Notes: generated by a model from the sequence alone, not told the origin. Positions 32,391 through 41,458 are shown, counted from the stretch's first letter. The stretch is 64,000 nucleotides of DNA from Caldilineaceae bacterium (GCA_020634815.1 JACKBA010000027.1:1-64000); one strand, 5' to 3'. Numbers and translations are program-made.

Positions 32391-33356
32391 GTGGGCCAGT
32401 ACATTCTTCGCCGCATCTTGATCAGCATTCCGGTGCTGATTCTCATCACCTTCTCCATCTATGTATTGATCGACCTGGCGCCGGGCGATCCCACCGACTT
32501 CTTCATCAACCCGGAGTTGGGCGTCACCGAGGAGAACCTGGCCAACCTGCGCGCCCGCTTCGGCCTGGATCAGCCGCTGCCGGTGCGCTACGTCAACTGG
32601 CTGGGCCAGACGCTGCAGGGCGACCTGGGCTACCGCTTCAAAAACGGCGACCCGGTGGGCGAGGTGCTGGCGCAGCGGCTGCAAAACACGTTGATCCTGA
32701 TGGCGGCGGCGCTGTTCCTGGGCTGGGCGCTGGGCGTCAGCGCCGGCATTTTCACAGGGCTGCGCCAATACTCGTTCTGGGATTTCACGCTGACGGGATT
32801 GTCTTTCATCGGCATTTCCATGCCGGCCTTTGTCGCCGGCATCTTTGGCCTCTATATTTTTGCGGTGAAGCTGGGCTGGTTCCCTGCCGGCGGCATGCAG
32901 ACCATCGGCCGCTCGTCGTCACCCTTTGATCTGCTCTGGCACCTGGTGCTGCCGGCGACGACGCTCTCGCTCTTCTACATTGCCACCTTCATGCGCTACA
33001 CGCGCTTCAGCATGCTCGAAGTGATCAACCAGGATTACATCCGCACGGCGCGCGGCAAGGGGATCCCGGAGCGCACGGTGGTCATGCGTCACGCCTTCCG
33101 CAACGCCATCCTGCCGGTGGTCACCGTGACCGGGCTCTCGGTGCGCAACCTGGTGGCGGGCGCACTCTTCATCGAGACCATCTACAGTTGGCCGGGCATG
33201 GGCAGCCTCTTTCTCGACGCCGTTCTCGTGCGCGACTACCCCATGATCATGGGCGTGATGCTCGTCGTCGCCATCGTCGTGCTGATTGCCAACCTGCTGA
33301 CCGACCTGACCTACGGCGCCGTGGACCCGCGCATTCGCCTTCAGGGGCAGGCATAA
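32391..33356 (+). CDS. ABC transporter permease (DppB type)
   Basis: 321 residues from GTG 32391 with GGGGAG upstream. Six membrane helices are expected: ILISIPVLILITFSIYVLID first, then TLILMAAALFLGWALGVSAG, and further pairs. The loop RARFGLDQPLPVRYVNWLG and the EAA-type segment DYIRTARGKGIPERTVVMRH are diagnostic of DppB/OppB. It forms a heteromeric channel with the next gene. No ATPase gene lies nearby. Confidence 0.93.
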   Translation: MGQYILRRILISIPVLILITFSIYVLIDLAPGDPTDFFINPELGVTEENLANLRARFGLDQPLPVRYVNWLGQTLQGDLGYRFKNGDPVGEVLAQRLQNTLILMAAALFLGWALGVSAGIFTGLRQYSFWDFTLTGLSFIGISMPAFVAGIFGLYIFAVKLGWFPAGGMQTIGRSSSPFDLLWHLVLPATTLSLFYIATFMRYTRFSMLEVINQDYIRTARGKGIPERTVVMRHAFRNAILPVVTVTGLSVRNLVAGALFIETIYSWPGMGSLFLDAVLVRDYPMIMGVMLVVAIVVLIANLLTDLTYGAVDPRIRLQGQA

Positions 33357-33369
33357 GGAACCGGAGACC

Positions 33370-34281
33370 ATGACCACTGCCGACCTGACCCAAGACCCGA
33401 CCCTGCTTGCCGGCAAGGCGCCCAAATCCGACTCGCCCACCCGCCGCGCCATCCAGCGCTTCCGGCGCCATCGCCTGGCCATGCTGGCGCTGGTCATCTT
33501 CAGCATCATCTGTCTCTCGGCCATCTTTGCCCCCGTGATCGAACGCTACCCGCCCGACGCCATCAGCCTGCGCGACAAGTTCCAGCCGCCCAGCGCCGAG
33601 CACTGGCTGGGCACCGATCGCCTGGGCCGCGACGTGTGGAGCCGCACCGTCAACGGCGGGCGCGTCAGCCTGGCGGTCGGCCTCATGGCCGCGCTCATCT
33701 CCACCTCGATCGGCATGCTCTTCGGCGCAATTTCCGGCTACTACGGCGGCTGGTCCGACATGGCCGTCATGCGCGTCACCGACGTCTTTCTCACCTTCCC
33801 GCCCATCATCATCATGCTGGCTATCGCCGCGTTCGTAGGCCAGAGCATCGTCAACGTAATCCTCATCATCGGGCTGCTGAGCTGGCCGACGACGGCGCGG
33901 CTGGTGCGCGGGCAGGTGCTGGCCGTGCGCGAAGAGCAATTCGTGCTGGCGTCGCGCTCGCTGGGCGCCAAGAACAGCCGGCTGATCAACCAACACGTGC
34001 TGCCCAACACCATCGCCCCGCTGCTGGCCGAGGTGACCTTTGCCGTCGGCGCCGCCATCCTCACCGAGGCGGGGCTGAGCTTCCTGGGGCTGGGCGTGCC
34101 GCTGCCGACGCCCAGTTGGGGCAATATGCTGGAGACGGCGCGCAGCCTGGACATCCTGGAAAACGGCCCGTGGATGTGGGTGCCGCCCGCCATTATGACG
34201 CTGCTCACCATCCTCTGCATCAACTTCATCGGCGACGGCGTGCGCGATGCCATCGACCCGCGCCACCGCGGGAAGGGCTGA
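33370..34281 (+). CDS. ABC transporter permease (DppC type)
   Basis: 303 residues. The DppC/OppC N-terminal segment (FRRHRLAMLALVIFSIICLS) is followed by HWLGTDRLGRDVWSRTVNGG, the GRVSLAVGLMAALISTSIG helix, the EAA loop FVLASRSLGAKNSRLINQHV, and LTEAGLSFLGLGVPLPTPSW. It is the partner of the preceding permease, 13 bp apart. The usual two ATPase genes do not follow; a sialidase gene starts 3 bp after the stop, so the importer must borrow ATPases from elsewhere. Confidence 0.93.
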   Translation: MTTADLTQDPTLLAGKAPKSDSPTRRAIQRFRRHRLAMLALVIFSIICLSAIFAPVIERYPPDAISLRDKFQPPSAEHWLGTDRLGRDVWSRTVNGGRVSLAVGLMAALISTSIGMLFGAISGYYGGWSDMAVMRVTDVFLTFPPIIIMLAIAAFVGQSIVNVILIIGLLSWPTTARLVRGQVLAVREEQFVLASRSLGAKNSRLINQHVLPNTIAPLLAEVTFAVGAAILTEAGLSFLGLGVPLPTPSWGNMLETARSLDILENGPWMWVPPAIMTLLTILCINFIGDGVRDAIDPRHRGKG

Positions 34282-34284
34282 GCC

Positions 34285-36270
34285 ATGGCCGGCCCGCCGG
34301 ACGACTACCAGGTGCGCTACGGTCTGGAGACGCTCTCTGCGATCCATACCGCCGCGTTCCAGGCGCACGATGAATGCTTCCCCGCACCGGCCGTCACGGT
34401 CTGCTTCTGGGTCAAAGCCACGCCGGGCCAGGGGACGCAAGTCATCGCCAACTGCGGCCATCGCCACGCCGACGAGCCGGGCTGGTCCTGTTTTCTCCAC
34501 GGTAACCAGTTGGTGGCAAGTGCGCGAGGAGCGTCGTCACGCGCTGCCGTCGCCTGTCCCTACCCCGACGACGACTGCTGGCACTTTGTCGCCGTCATCT
34601 TCGACACTACGCACGTTGCGATAACCGCCACGCTCGACGGCGACGCTGCCGCCTGGCGTGCCAGCGACATCGCGCTACGCCCGGAAGCACCGGCAGGCGG
34701 TCATGCCGGCCTGACCGTCGGCGGCTACACCGACGCGGCCGGCGGGCACTTCAACTATACGTTTGGCCGCGCCGGCGCCGGTCTGCTCGACGAACTGCGC
34801 GTCTATGCACGCGCGCTGACCGCAGCAGAGATCGCCGGCTTTGCGCCGCCGGCCGACCCTGCTCCTTGTGCGCGCTTCACCTCGCACGCGCAGGAACCGG
34901 ATGCGCCGGCGCGTGTCCGGTTCGAGGCGCTTGAATCCGGCGCAGGAAGCATCTGTCTCTGGCGCTGGTCGGACGGCGAACATGCGATTGGACAGAGCGT
35001 CGAGCGCGACTTCGCCTATGCCGGCAGCTACGGCGTGCGCCTGGACGTTGTCGACGCCGGCCACCGGCAGGCAACCGCCGAACGTGTGCTCGCCCTCGGC
35101 GGCGTCGAAAATCCGCTGCGCGTGACGCCTGTCTTCACCAGCGGCGAAGGGGGCTATGCCGCCTTTCGCATTCCCAGCATCGTGCGGGCGCTGAACGGTG
35201 ACCTGGTTGCCTTCGCCGAGGGGCGCGTGGAGAGCGCCAGCGACTCGACGCGTACCATTCGCATCGTGAGCAAGGTGAGCCGGGACAACGGGCGCACCTG
35301 GGGCGCGCTGCGCGTCGTCGCGCGCAACATCGTCGACGGCGTCGAACATGCCGCCATGAACGCATCGCCGGTGGTGGACACCGTGCGCGGCACGGGGCGC
35401 ATCGTCCTGGTCTTCAAGAAGCTGGAGTCGTCGGAGTGGGAGATCGCGCAGGGGCGCGGCGTCATGCGCACGTCCTGCATCTTTAGCGACGACCACGGAC
35501 AGAGCTGGCACGGCGAGCGCGACATCACGGCGCAGGTGCATCGCCCGCAGCCGCCGGACAACTGGCGCATCCAGGTGCCGACGCTAGGCCACGCCATCCA
35601 GTTGCGCGGCGTGCCGGATCGCCCCGCCATGCGCGGGCGCCTGCTCTTCATCGGCAGCCGAACGCTGGCCGGCGACAGTGTCTTTGGCGGGATGAACTAC
35701 GCCTTCTGGAGCGACGACCTAGGCGAAAGCTGGCAGATCGGCGCCTTCATCACCACGCGCACCGATGGCACGCCGGCGCGCGGTCTCAACGAGGCGACGG
35801 CGGTCGAGTTGGCCGATGGGTGCGTGCTGGTCAACAGCCGCAACTATCGGGACGAGGCGCCTGTTCGGCAGCGGGCGGTGACGCGGGGATGCTTCAACGA
35901 CGCGGGCCGGCTCGTCTTTGGCCCGGCGCGCCACGACGCCACGCTGGTCGAGCCGGCGGTGCAAGCGAGCCTGCTGCGCGCCACCTGGCCGGACGATCCC
36001 GGCGCGGGCGGTCGCAGTCGCATTCTCTTTGCCAACCCCGCGCACACGGCGGCGCGCGTCAATATGACCGTGCGCCTCAGCTACGACGAGGGCGAGACAT
36101 GGCCCGTCGCCCGAGTGGTCGATCCCGGTCCCGCGGCCTACAGTGACCTCGTCGTCCAGGCGGATGGCGCGATCGGGCTGCTCTACGAGCGGGGCAACGC
36201 CGGCGGCATCGTCTATGCGAGTTTCACGCTGGCGTGGCTGACGGACGGAAAGGATTCATTGCCACAATGA
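34285..36270 (+). CDS. Sialidase (GH33-like) with LamG and PKD-like domains
   Basis: 661 residues. An N-terminal LamG/concanavalin-like domain (about 30-195) ends GLLDELRVYARALTAAEI. A PKD-like domain (about 205-270) follows. The six-bladed sialidase propeller (about 285-655) has the FRIP motif FRIPSIV with R295, and four Asp boxes: SRDNGRTWG, SDDHGQSWH, SDDLGESWQ and SYDEGETWP. Such enzymes release sialic acid from glycans. No signal peptide is visible, which is odd for an enzyme acting on external glycans; it may act on imported oligosaccharides or leave by another route. It starts 3 bp after the permease gene and overlaps the dehydrogenase, within a tight operon. Confidence 0.85.
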   Translation: MAGPPDDYQVRYGLETLSAIHTAAFQAHDECFPAPAVTVCFWVKATPGQGTQVIANCGHRHADEPGWSCFLHGNQLVASARGASSRAAVACPYPDDDCWHFVAVIFDTTHVAITATLDGDAAAWRASDIALRPEAPAGGHAGLTVGGYTDAAGGHFNYTFGRAGAGLLDELRVYARALTAAEIAGFAPPADPAPCARFTSHAQEPDAPARVRFEALESGAGSICLWRWSDGEHAIGQSVERDFAYAGSYGVRLDVVDAGHRQATAERVLALGGVENPLRVTPVFTSGEGGYAAFRIPSIVRALNGDLVAFAEGRVESASDSTRTIRIVSKVSRDNGRTWGALRVVARNIVDGVEHAAMNASPVVDTVRGTGRIVLVFKKLESSEWEIAQGRGVMRTSCIFSDDHGQSWHGERDITAQVHRPQPPDNWRIQVPTLGHAIQLRGVPDRPAMRGRLLFIGSRTLAGDSVFGGMNYAFWSDDLGESWQIGAFITTRTDGTPARGLNEATAVELADGCVLVNSRNYRDEAPVRQRAVTRGCFNDAGRLVFGPARHDATLVEPAVQASLLRATWPDDPGAGGRSRILFANPAHTAARVNMTVRLSYDEGETWPVARVVDPGPAAYSDLVVQADGAIGLLYERGNAGGIVYASFTLAWLTDGKDSLPQ

Positions 36271-37283
36271 TGACAAATGCAGCGGGAAAGCTGGGCATCG
36301 GCATCATCGGCGCCGGGTGGTTTGGCGAGCGTCACGCCGAGGCCATTGCCGCGCTCGACGATGTGCGCCTGGTGGCGGCGGCGCGCACGGACCCGGCGGC
36401 ACTCGCCGATTTCACCGCGCGCTACGGCGGCCGCGGCTACAGCGACTACACCGACCTACTGGCCGACCCGGCGGTGGATGCCGTCGTCATCGCCACGCCC
36501 CACCACTTGCATACGGTCGCGGTGGAAGCAGCCGCGCAGGCCGGCAAACACATCTTGCTGGAGAAGCCGATGGCGCCCACGCTGGCCGAATGCGACCGCA
36601 TCATCGCGGTCGCAGAGGAGGCGGGCGTCACCCTGATGCTGGGCCACACCAGCCAGTTTGCGCCGGCCTATCGCCTGGCCAAGCAGATACTCGATGCCGG
36701 CGAAGTGGGCGACCTCGTGCTCGGCATCAGCACCATGTCGAAGTACTGGTTCGAGCCGAACCGCCGCGCCTGGCACCTGGACCGCAGCACCGGCGGCGGC
36801 ATGTTGCTTAGCGCGGGCATGCACTGCCTGGACCGGCTCACCTGGCTCGTGGGCAGCCCGGTGACAAGCGTGGCCGCGCACCTGACGACGCGCTTCCACG
36901 ACCAGGCGGCAGACGACGCCGGGCTGCTATTCCTGCGCTACGCCAATGGCGTGGCCGGCACCGTGGTCAGCGTCGGCTATCGCGAGGGCGCACCAAAGCA
37001 TCTGACCGAACTCACCGGCACGCGCGGCATGCTGACCGTGGACTACACGGGCGGCGTCACCGTCGGTCGCAATGGGCTGTGGCAGCCGGTGCCGGACTCC
37101 GGCGGCGAAGAGTGGATGCATCTGGCGCTGATCGCCGAGTGGCGCGGCTTTGCCGACGCGGTGCAAAATGGAACGGCGCCACCGGTCACCGGTGCGTACG
37201 GCCGCCACATCATGGCAACCATCTTTGCCGCCGAAGAATCTTCGCGGCGGCACGAAGAAATCGCAGTGGATGTCACCTTTTAG
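36267..37283 (+). CDS. Gfo/Idh/MocA-family dehydrogenase
   Basis: 338 residues from ATG 36267, overlapping the sialidase stop. The Rossmann motif GIGIIGAGWFGERHAEAI is at the N-terminus, then VIATPHHLHTVAVEAA and the EKPMAPT motif with K100. The C-terminal half is the alpha/beta domain (GGGMLLSAGMHCLDRLTWLVG) holding the usual substrate His. NAD(P)-dependent oxidation of a sugar or sugar acid is the family reaction. In sialic acid clusters a member of this family can convert anhydro-Neu5Ac to Neu5Ac (NanY-type); here this is a hypothesis. Confidence 0.9.
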   Translation: MMTNAAGKLGIGIIGAGWFGERHAEAIAALDDVRLVAAARTDPAALADFTARYGGRGYSDYTDLLADPAVDAVVIATPHHLHTVAVEAAAQAGKHILLEKPMAPTLAECDRIIAVAEEAGVTLMLGHTSQFAPAYRLAKQILDAGEVGDLVLGISTMSKYWFEPNRRAWHLDRSTGGGMLLSAGMHCLDRLTWLVGSPVTSVAAHLTTRFHDQAADDAGLLFLRYANGVAGTVVSVGYREGAPKHLTELTGTRGMLTVDYTGGVTVGRNGLWQPVPDSGGEEWMHLALIAEWRGFADAVQNGTAPPVTGAYGRHIMATIFAAEESSRRHEEIAVDVTF

Positions 37284-37295
37284 GGAGAAACGCCT

Positions 37296-38036
37296 ATGCT
37301 CAGCCTTCAGACAATCGAAAAACTGCGGGGCTTTGACACGCCCACCATCTGTAACCTGATCGAACTCTTCGACGTCCGCCCGCGCACGGCCGGCTATACG
37401 GATGCGCGCATCGTGGCCGCCTTCCCGGAGATGGCGCCCATCGTCGGCTTTGCCGCCACGGCGACCCATCGCACCGGCGCTCCGCCGCGGCAGGGCGATG
37501 CCTACGGCGACCTCGGCCAGCAGGTCGAGCGCTTCGCCGAGCTTTCCGGCCCGCCCCTCGTCGTCTTCCAGGACCTGGACGATCCGGCGCTGGCCGCGAC
37601 CTTTGGCGAGGTGATGTGCACGATCTACCAGGCCTTTGGCGCGGTGGGGCTGATCACCTCCGGCGCCGGGCGCGACATCGAGCAGGTGCGCGCCCTCAAC
37701 TTCCCCGTCTTTACCAACGGCACGATCTGCTCGCACGGCTACAACCACATCCCGCAGGTGCACGTGCCGGTGCGCGTGGGTGGGCTGACCATCTTCCCCG
37801 ACGACCTGCTCCACGCCGACCGCAACGGCGTTAGCACGATTCCGGTCGAGATTGCCGCCGAGGTGGCGGACATCGGCGACGAGTTCGTGGCCGCCGAGAC
37901 GATCGTGCTCGACGCGATGCGGCGCGGCGCGCCGACGCCGGCGATCCTGGCGGAAGCGCGCGCCGAGATGGCCGCGCAGGTCAAGGCGCTCGCGCAGCGC
38001 GTAGCGCGCAGCAAGCAGGGCAGGTCCACCAGATGA
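37296..38036 (+). CDS. RraA-like / HMG-aldolase-family protein
   Basis: 246 residues. Family features: the opening FDTPTICNLIELF, GFAATAT, LVVFQDLDDPALAATFGEVM, then the loop ITSGAGRDIEQV (in true aldolases T-D-G-x-x-R-D) and FPVFTNGTICSH. Class II pyruvate aldolases of this family split HMG-like acids; others bind RNase E. The Arg-Asp pair is present but the preceding Asp is replaced by Ser. It overlaps the next lyase gene (ATGA). Confidence 0.8.
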   Translation: MLSLQTIEKLRGFDTPTICNLIELFDVRPRTAGYTDARIVAAFPEMAPIVGFAATATHRTGAPPRQGDAYGDLGQQVERFAELSGPPLVVFQDLDDPALAATFGEVMCTIYQAFGAVGLITSGAGRDIEQVRALNFPVFTNGTICSHGYNHIPQVHVPVRVGGLTIFPDDLLHADRNGVSTIPVEIAAEVADIGDEFVAAETIVLDAMRRGAPTPAILAEARAEMAAQVKALAQRVARSKQGRSTR

Positions 38037-38965
38037 CGCCGCCGCTCACCGCCGATCGGCTGCACGGCAACTGGGCAACGCTCATGCTGCCGATCAACGA
38101 CGACGACAGCATCGACTATGGCCGGCTGGGCAATGAACTTGACGCGCTCGTCGCGGCGGGCGTCGACGGGCTCTACACCAACGGCACCGCCGGCGAATTC
38201 CACACGCAAAGCGAGGCGGAGTTCGACGCTATCCACGCCCTGGTGGCCGAGCGCTGCCACGCGGCCGGCCTGCCCTTCCAGATCGGCGCCAGCCACATGA
38301 GCGCGCAGCTTTCGCTCGACCGCATCCGCCGGGCAAAAGCACTCCAGCCGGCCGCCTTCCAGGTGATTCTGGCCGACTGGTTCCCGCTCAAGGAGGCGGA
38401 GATGGCGAGTTGCCTGGAACGCTTCGCCGCAGCCGCCGAACCGATCCCGCTGGTGCTCTACAATCCGCCGCACGCCAAGGTGGTCCTGACGCCCGCGCAG
38501 ATTGGCCGGCTGCACGCCGCGGTGCCGGCGCTCATCGGCGTCAAGGTGGCTGACGGCGACGATGCGTGGTATGCCGAGATGCGCGCCCACTGCCAGGGAT
38601 TGGCGGTCTTCGTGCCCGGCCATCACCTGGCGACCGGCGTTGCCAACGGCGCGGCCGGCGCGTACTCCAACGTGGCGTGCCTGAGCCCGGCGGGCGCGCA
38701 GCGCTGGACCGACCAGATGCGCACGGATCTGCCGGCCGCCCTGGAGCTGGAACAGCGCATCCGCCGCTTCATGGACGCCGAGATCGCGCCCTTTATCGCA
38801 CGCGACGGCTACGCCAACCCGGCGCTGGACAAGCTGCTGGCGGCCATCGGCGGCTGGGCCGATGTGGGCACGCGGCTGCGCTGGCCCTATCGCTGGATCG
38901 ACCCGGCCGTGGCAGACCGGATCCGGCCGATTGCGCAATCGATGCTACCCGAACTATTTTCGTAA
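38033..38965 (+). CDS. DapA/NanA-family aldolase (first copy)
   Basis: 310 residues, start overlapping the previous stop. A class I aldolase barrel with TNGTAGEFHT (in place of the usual G-S/T-T-G-E), Tyr Y143 in PLVLYNPPHA and Schiff-base lysine K171 in LIGVKVADGD. Active-site residues are retained, so it should perform a retro-aldol or dehydration on a 2-keto-3-deoxy sugar acid. It diverges from true dihydrodipicolinate synthase, in keeping with a catabolic role. Confidence 0.87.
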   Translation: MTPPLTADRLHGNWATLMLPINDDDSIDYGRLGNELDALVAAGVDGLYTNGTAGEFHTQSEAEFDAIHALVAERCHAAGLPFQIGASHMSAQLSLDRIRRAKALQPAAFQVILADWFPLKEAEMASCLERFAAAAEPIPLVLYNPPHAKVVLTPAQIGRLHAAVPALIGVKVADGDDAWYAEMRAHCQGLAVFVPGHHLATGVANGAAGAYSNVACLSPAGAQRWTDQMRTDLPAALELEQRIRRFMDAEIAPFIARDGYANPALDKLLAAIGGWADVGTRLRWPYRWIDPAVADRIRPIAQSMLPELFS

Positions 38966-38995
38966 CCGATCAGGGTGCGTCGAAATGAGGCTTAG

Positions 38996-39083
38996 AATGG
39001 AACGCGGATGACGCGGATTGGGCGGATAACGCGGATTGGATCAGCACAAATCCGCCCAATCCGCGTTATCCGCGTTCTATTTC
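38996..39083. repeat. AACGCGGATGACGCGGATT-type palindrome
   Basis: Left arm AATGGAACGCGGATGACGCG (38996) and right arm ATCCGCGTTCTATT ending about 39082, with inner units GGATTGGGCGGAT/ATCCGCCCAATCC. Same family as 47889-47990, 48042-48145 and 51243-51335. It fills the gap before the second lyase gene. Confidence 0.8.
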
Positions 39084-39164
39084 AACTGGCCAAACGGTTA
39101 CCTATTTTCATAGCCCCTGCGCAATGCCGGTATCCTGGCGCACAGGGGCAAGCTCAGAGGAATC

Positions 39165-40100
39165 ATGATCATGCAAGAATCGAATCGTTTCTGGGTGACC
39201 GGCCTGGTGCCGGCCACGTTCACGCCCTTCCACGCCGACGGCAGCCTGAATCTGGCGGTCGTCGAACCCATGGTCGAGCAACTGTTGCGCGATGGCGTCA
39301 CCGGGCTCTATGTCTGCGGCAGCACGGGCGAGGGGATTTCGCTGACGCGCGAGGAGCGCATGGCGGCGACCGCGGCCTTTGTGGCGGCGACGCGCCGGCG
39401 CATCCCGGTCATCGTGCAGGTGGGGCACAACAGCATCGCCGAGGCGCGGCTGCTGGCGGCGCATGCCCAGGAGGTCGGCGCCGATGCCATCTCGGCTACG
39501 CCGCCCTCCTACTTCAAGCCGCCCACCCAAGCCGCGCTCGTCGACTGCATGGCCGAGATCGCCGCGGCCGCGCCCGACCTGCCCTTCTACTACTACCACA
39601 TCCCCGGCATGACGGGCGTGACGCCCAACGTGGCGGCGCTGCTGCGCGAGGGCAAGCCGCGCATTCCGTCGCTGGTCGGCGTCAAGTTCAGCCACACCGC
39701 GGTCTTTGACATGCAGGCGGCGGTCGCCGTGGAGGATGGGCGCTACAACGTGCTCTTTGGCAGCGACGAGATGCTGCTGAGCGGGCTGGCAGGCGGCGCG
39801 CACGGGGCGGTGGGCAGCACCTACAACTTTGCCGCGCCGCTCTTCAACCGCATCATGGCGGCGTTTGCGGCGGGCGACATAGCCACGGCGCAGCAATTGC
39901 AGGGCAAGGCCGTGGCGATGGTCAACGTGCTGGTGCGCCACGGCGGCAACGCTGCGATCAAGAGCATGATGGCCTTTCTCGACCTGGATTGCGGACCGGT
40001 GCGGCTGCCACAGGTGGCGCTATCGGCGGAACAACAGCGCCTGTTACGCCAGGAAATGGCGGCGATTGGCTTCTTCGACTGGGGGCGCGCCGCCGGGTAA
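39165..40100 (+). CDS. DapA/NanA-family aldolase, N-acetylneuraminate-lyase-like (second copy)
   Basis: 311 residues from ATG 39165 (ATG 39171 also possible; GAGG at 39157-39160). Motifs GLYVCGSTGEG, FYYYHIPGMTGV and VGVKFSHTAVFDM (Schiff-base K174) are closer to N-acetylneuraminate lyase than to dihydrodipicolinate synthase. The expected reaction is cleavage of sialic acid to N-acetylmannosamine and pyruvate. With the sialidase 3 kb upstream it is the strongest indication that the cluster uses sialic acid. No ManNAc kinase or epimerase gene is visible in the window. Confidence 0.87.
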   Translation: MIMQESNRFWVTGLVPATFTPFHADGSLNLAVVEPMVEQLLRDGVTGLYVCGSTGEGISLTREERMAATAAFVAATRRRIPVIVQVGHNSIAEARLLAAHAQEVGADAISATPPSYFKPPTQAALVDCMAEIAAAAPDLPFYYYHIPGMTGVTPNVAALLREGKPRIPSLVGVKFSHTAVFDMQAAVAVEDGRYNVLFGSDEMLLSGLAGGAHGAVGSTYNFAAPLFNRIMAAFAAGDIATAQQLQGKAVAMVNVLVRHGGNAAIKSMMAFLDLDCGPVRLPQVALSAEQQRLLRQEMAAIGFFDWGRAAG

Positions 40101-40138
40101 ACGGCCAGCGGCGCGCCCGCGGCAAGCGCGCAAGGGGC

Positions 40139-40205
40139 GGCGTGCGTCGCACTGGTCCGGCGACCCTTCGCATGGAATCGTGTGCGGACCAGTGCGACGC
40201 ACGCC
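40139..40205. repeat. Perfect 21-bp inverted repeat
   Basis: Positions 40139-40159 and 40185-40205 are exact reverse complements around a 25-nt loop. It lies between the lyase and the aldo/keto reductase. No T tract follows, so a transcription terminator is not proven; it may act as a processing or attenuation structure. Confidence 0.8.
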
Positions 40206-40318
40206 GTGGCCGACCTCTGCACTTTTCCGGGGCGCAGCCTTGCGCTCCGCCTGTTTGGCCTTCCGGCTGCTCTGTGTTGCAATAGAGGTCCGGCCACCAA
40301 CCAAACAGGAGAGACCTT

Positions 40319-41236
40319 ATGAAACGCATCAAGATCGCCAACAGCGATCTGAACGTGTCCGAAATCTCGCTGGGCTGCATGCGCATTGCGGAGATGTCGC
40401 ACCAGGAGATCGCCACGCTAATCCACACGGCGCTGGACGAAGGGATCGACTTCTTCGACCATGCCGACATCTACGGCGGCGGGCAGTCGGAGGAGCGCTT
40501 CTCCGCCGCGCTCGACATGAATCCCGCGCTGCGCGAGCGCATGATCCTGCAAACCAAGTGCGGCATCCGCAAAGGTTCCTTCGACTTCTCCAAGGAACAC
40601 ATCCTGAACGCGGTCGACGGCAGCTTGAAGCGGCTGCGCACCGACTATGTGGATGTGCTGCTGCTCCATCGTCCCGATGCGCTGGTGGAGCCGGAGGAGG
40701 TCGCCGAGGCCTTCACGATCCTGGAGCGCAGCGGCAAGGTGCGCCACTTCGGCGTGAGCAACCAGAACCCCATGCAGATCGAGCTGTTGCGCAAGTTCGT
40801 CAAGCAGCCGATCCTTTTCAACCAGCTCCAGTTCAGCATCACCAACACCGGCATGATCGATGCGGGCATCAACGTCAACATGGAGATCGACCCCTCCATC
40901 GACCGCGACGGCAGCATCCTGGACTACTGCCGGCTGCACGAGATCACCATCCAGCCGTGGTCGCCCTTCCAGTACGGCTTCTTCGAGGGCGTCTTCCTGG
41001 ACAACGACAAGTTCCCCGAACTCAACCGGGCGATCGACGCGCTGGCCGCAGCCAAGGGCGTGACCAACAGCGCCATCGCCATTGCGTGGATCTTGCGCCA
41101 CCCGGCGAAGATGCAGCCCATCGTCGGCACAACCAAGCCGGAGCGCGTCAAAGAGATCTGCAAGGCATCAGACATCACGCTCAGCCGGCAGGAGTGGTAC
41201 GAGATCTACCGGGCGGCGGGGAACAAGCTGCCCTGA
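40319..41236 (+). CDS. Aldo/keto reductase (YdhF-like)
   Basis: 305 residues; AGGAG precedes the ATG. AKR fold: LGCMRIAEM, then GIDFFDHADIYGGGQSEE (catalytic Asp and Tyr), ILQTKCGI (Lys), VDVLLLHRPD (His), VRHFGVSNQN, and a C-terminal cofactor segment IVGTTKPERVKEI. NADPH-dependent reduction of an aldehyde or ketone is expected. Placement at the end of the sugar-acid cluster suggests it handles an aldehyde product. Confidence 0.9.
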   Translation: MKRIKIANSDLNVSEISLGCMRIAEMSHQEIATLIHTALDEGIDFFDHADIYGGGQSEERFSAALDMNPALRERMILQTKCGIRKGSFDFSKEHILNAVDGSLKRLRTDYVDVLLLHRPDALVEPEEVAEAFTILERSGKVRHFGVSNQNPMQIELLRKFVKQPILFNQLQFSITNTGMIDAGINVNMEIDPSIDRDGSILDYCRLHEITIQPWSPFQYGFFEGVFLDNDKFPELNRAIDALAAAKGVTNSAIAIAWILRHPAKMQPIVGTTKPERVKEICKASDITLSRQEWYEIYRAAGNKLP

Positions 41237-41261
41237 GCACGCGCACTCGTACGTTTGCCCC

Positions 41262-41458
41262 GTAGTGGCGACTTCAGTCGCTTCTCCGGCAAGACGACAC
41301 GACTAAAGTCGTTACTACGGGGAGAGAGGTTGTAGTGGCGACTTCAGTCGCTTCCCCGAGGAGACCAAACGACTAAAGTCGTTACTACGGGGAGAGAGGT
41401 TGTAGTGGCGACTTCAGTCGCTTCCCCGGGGGGACCAAACGACTAAAGTCGTTACTAC
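41262..41458. repeat. Three palindromes of the GTAGTGGCGACTTCAGTCG family in tandem
   Basis: Copies at 41262-41318, 41332-41388 and 41402-41458 with an exact 70-bp period. Each has left arm GTAGTGGCGACTTCAGTCGC and right arm GACTAAAGTCGTTACTAC, and the spacers GGGGAGAGAGGTT are identical. They lie between the reductase and the SulP gene and show recent local amplification. Confidence 0.85.
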
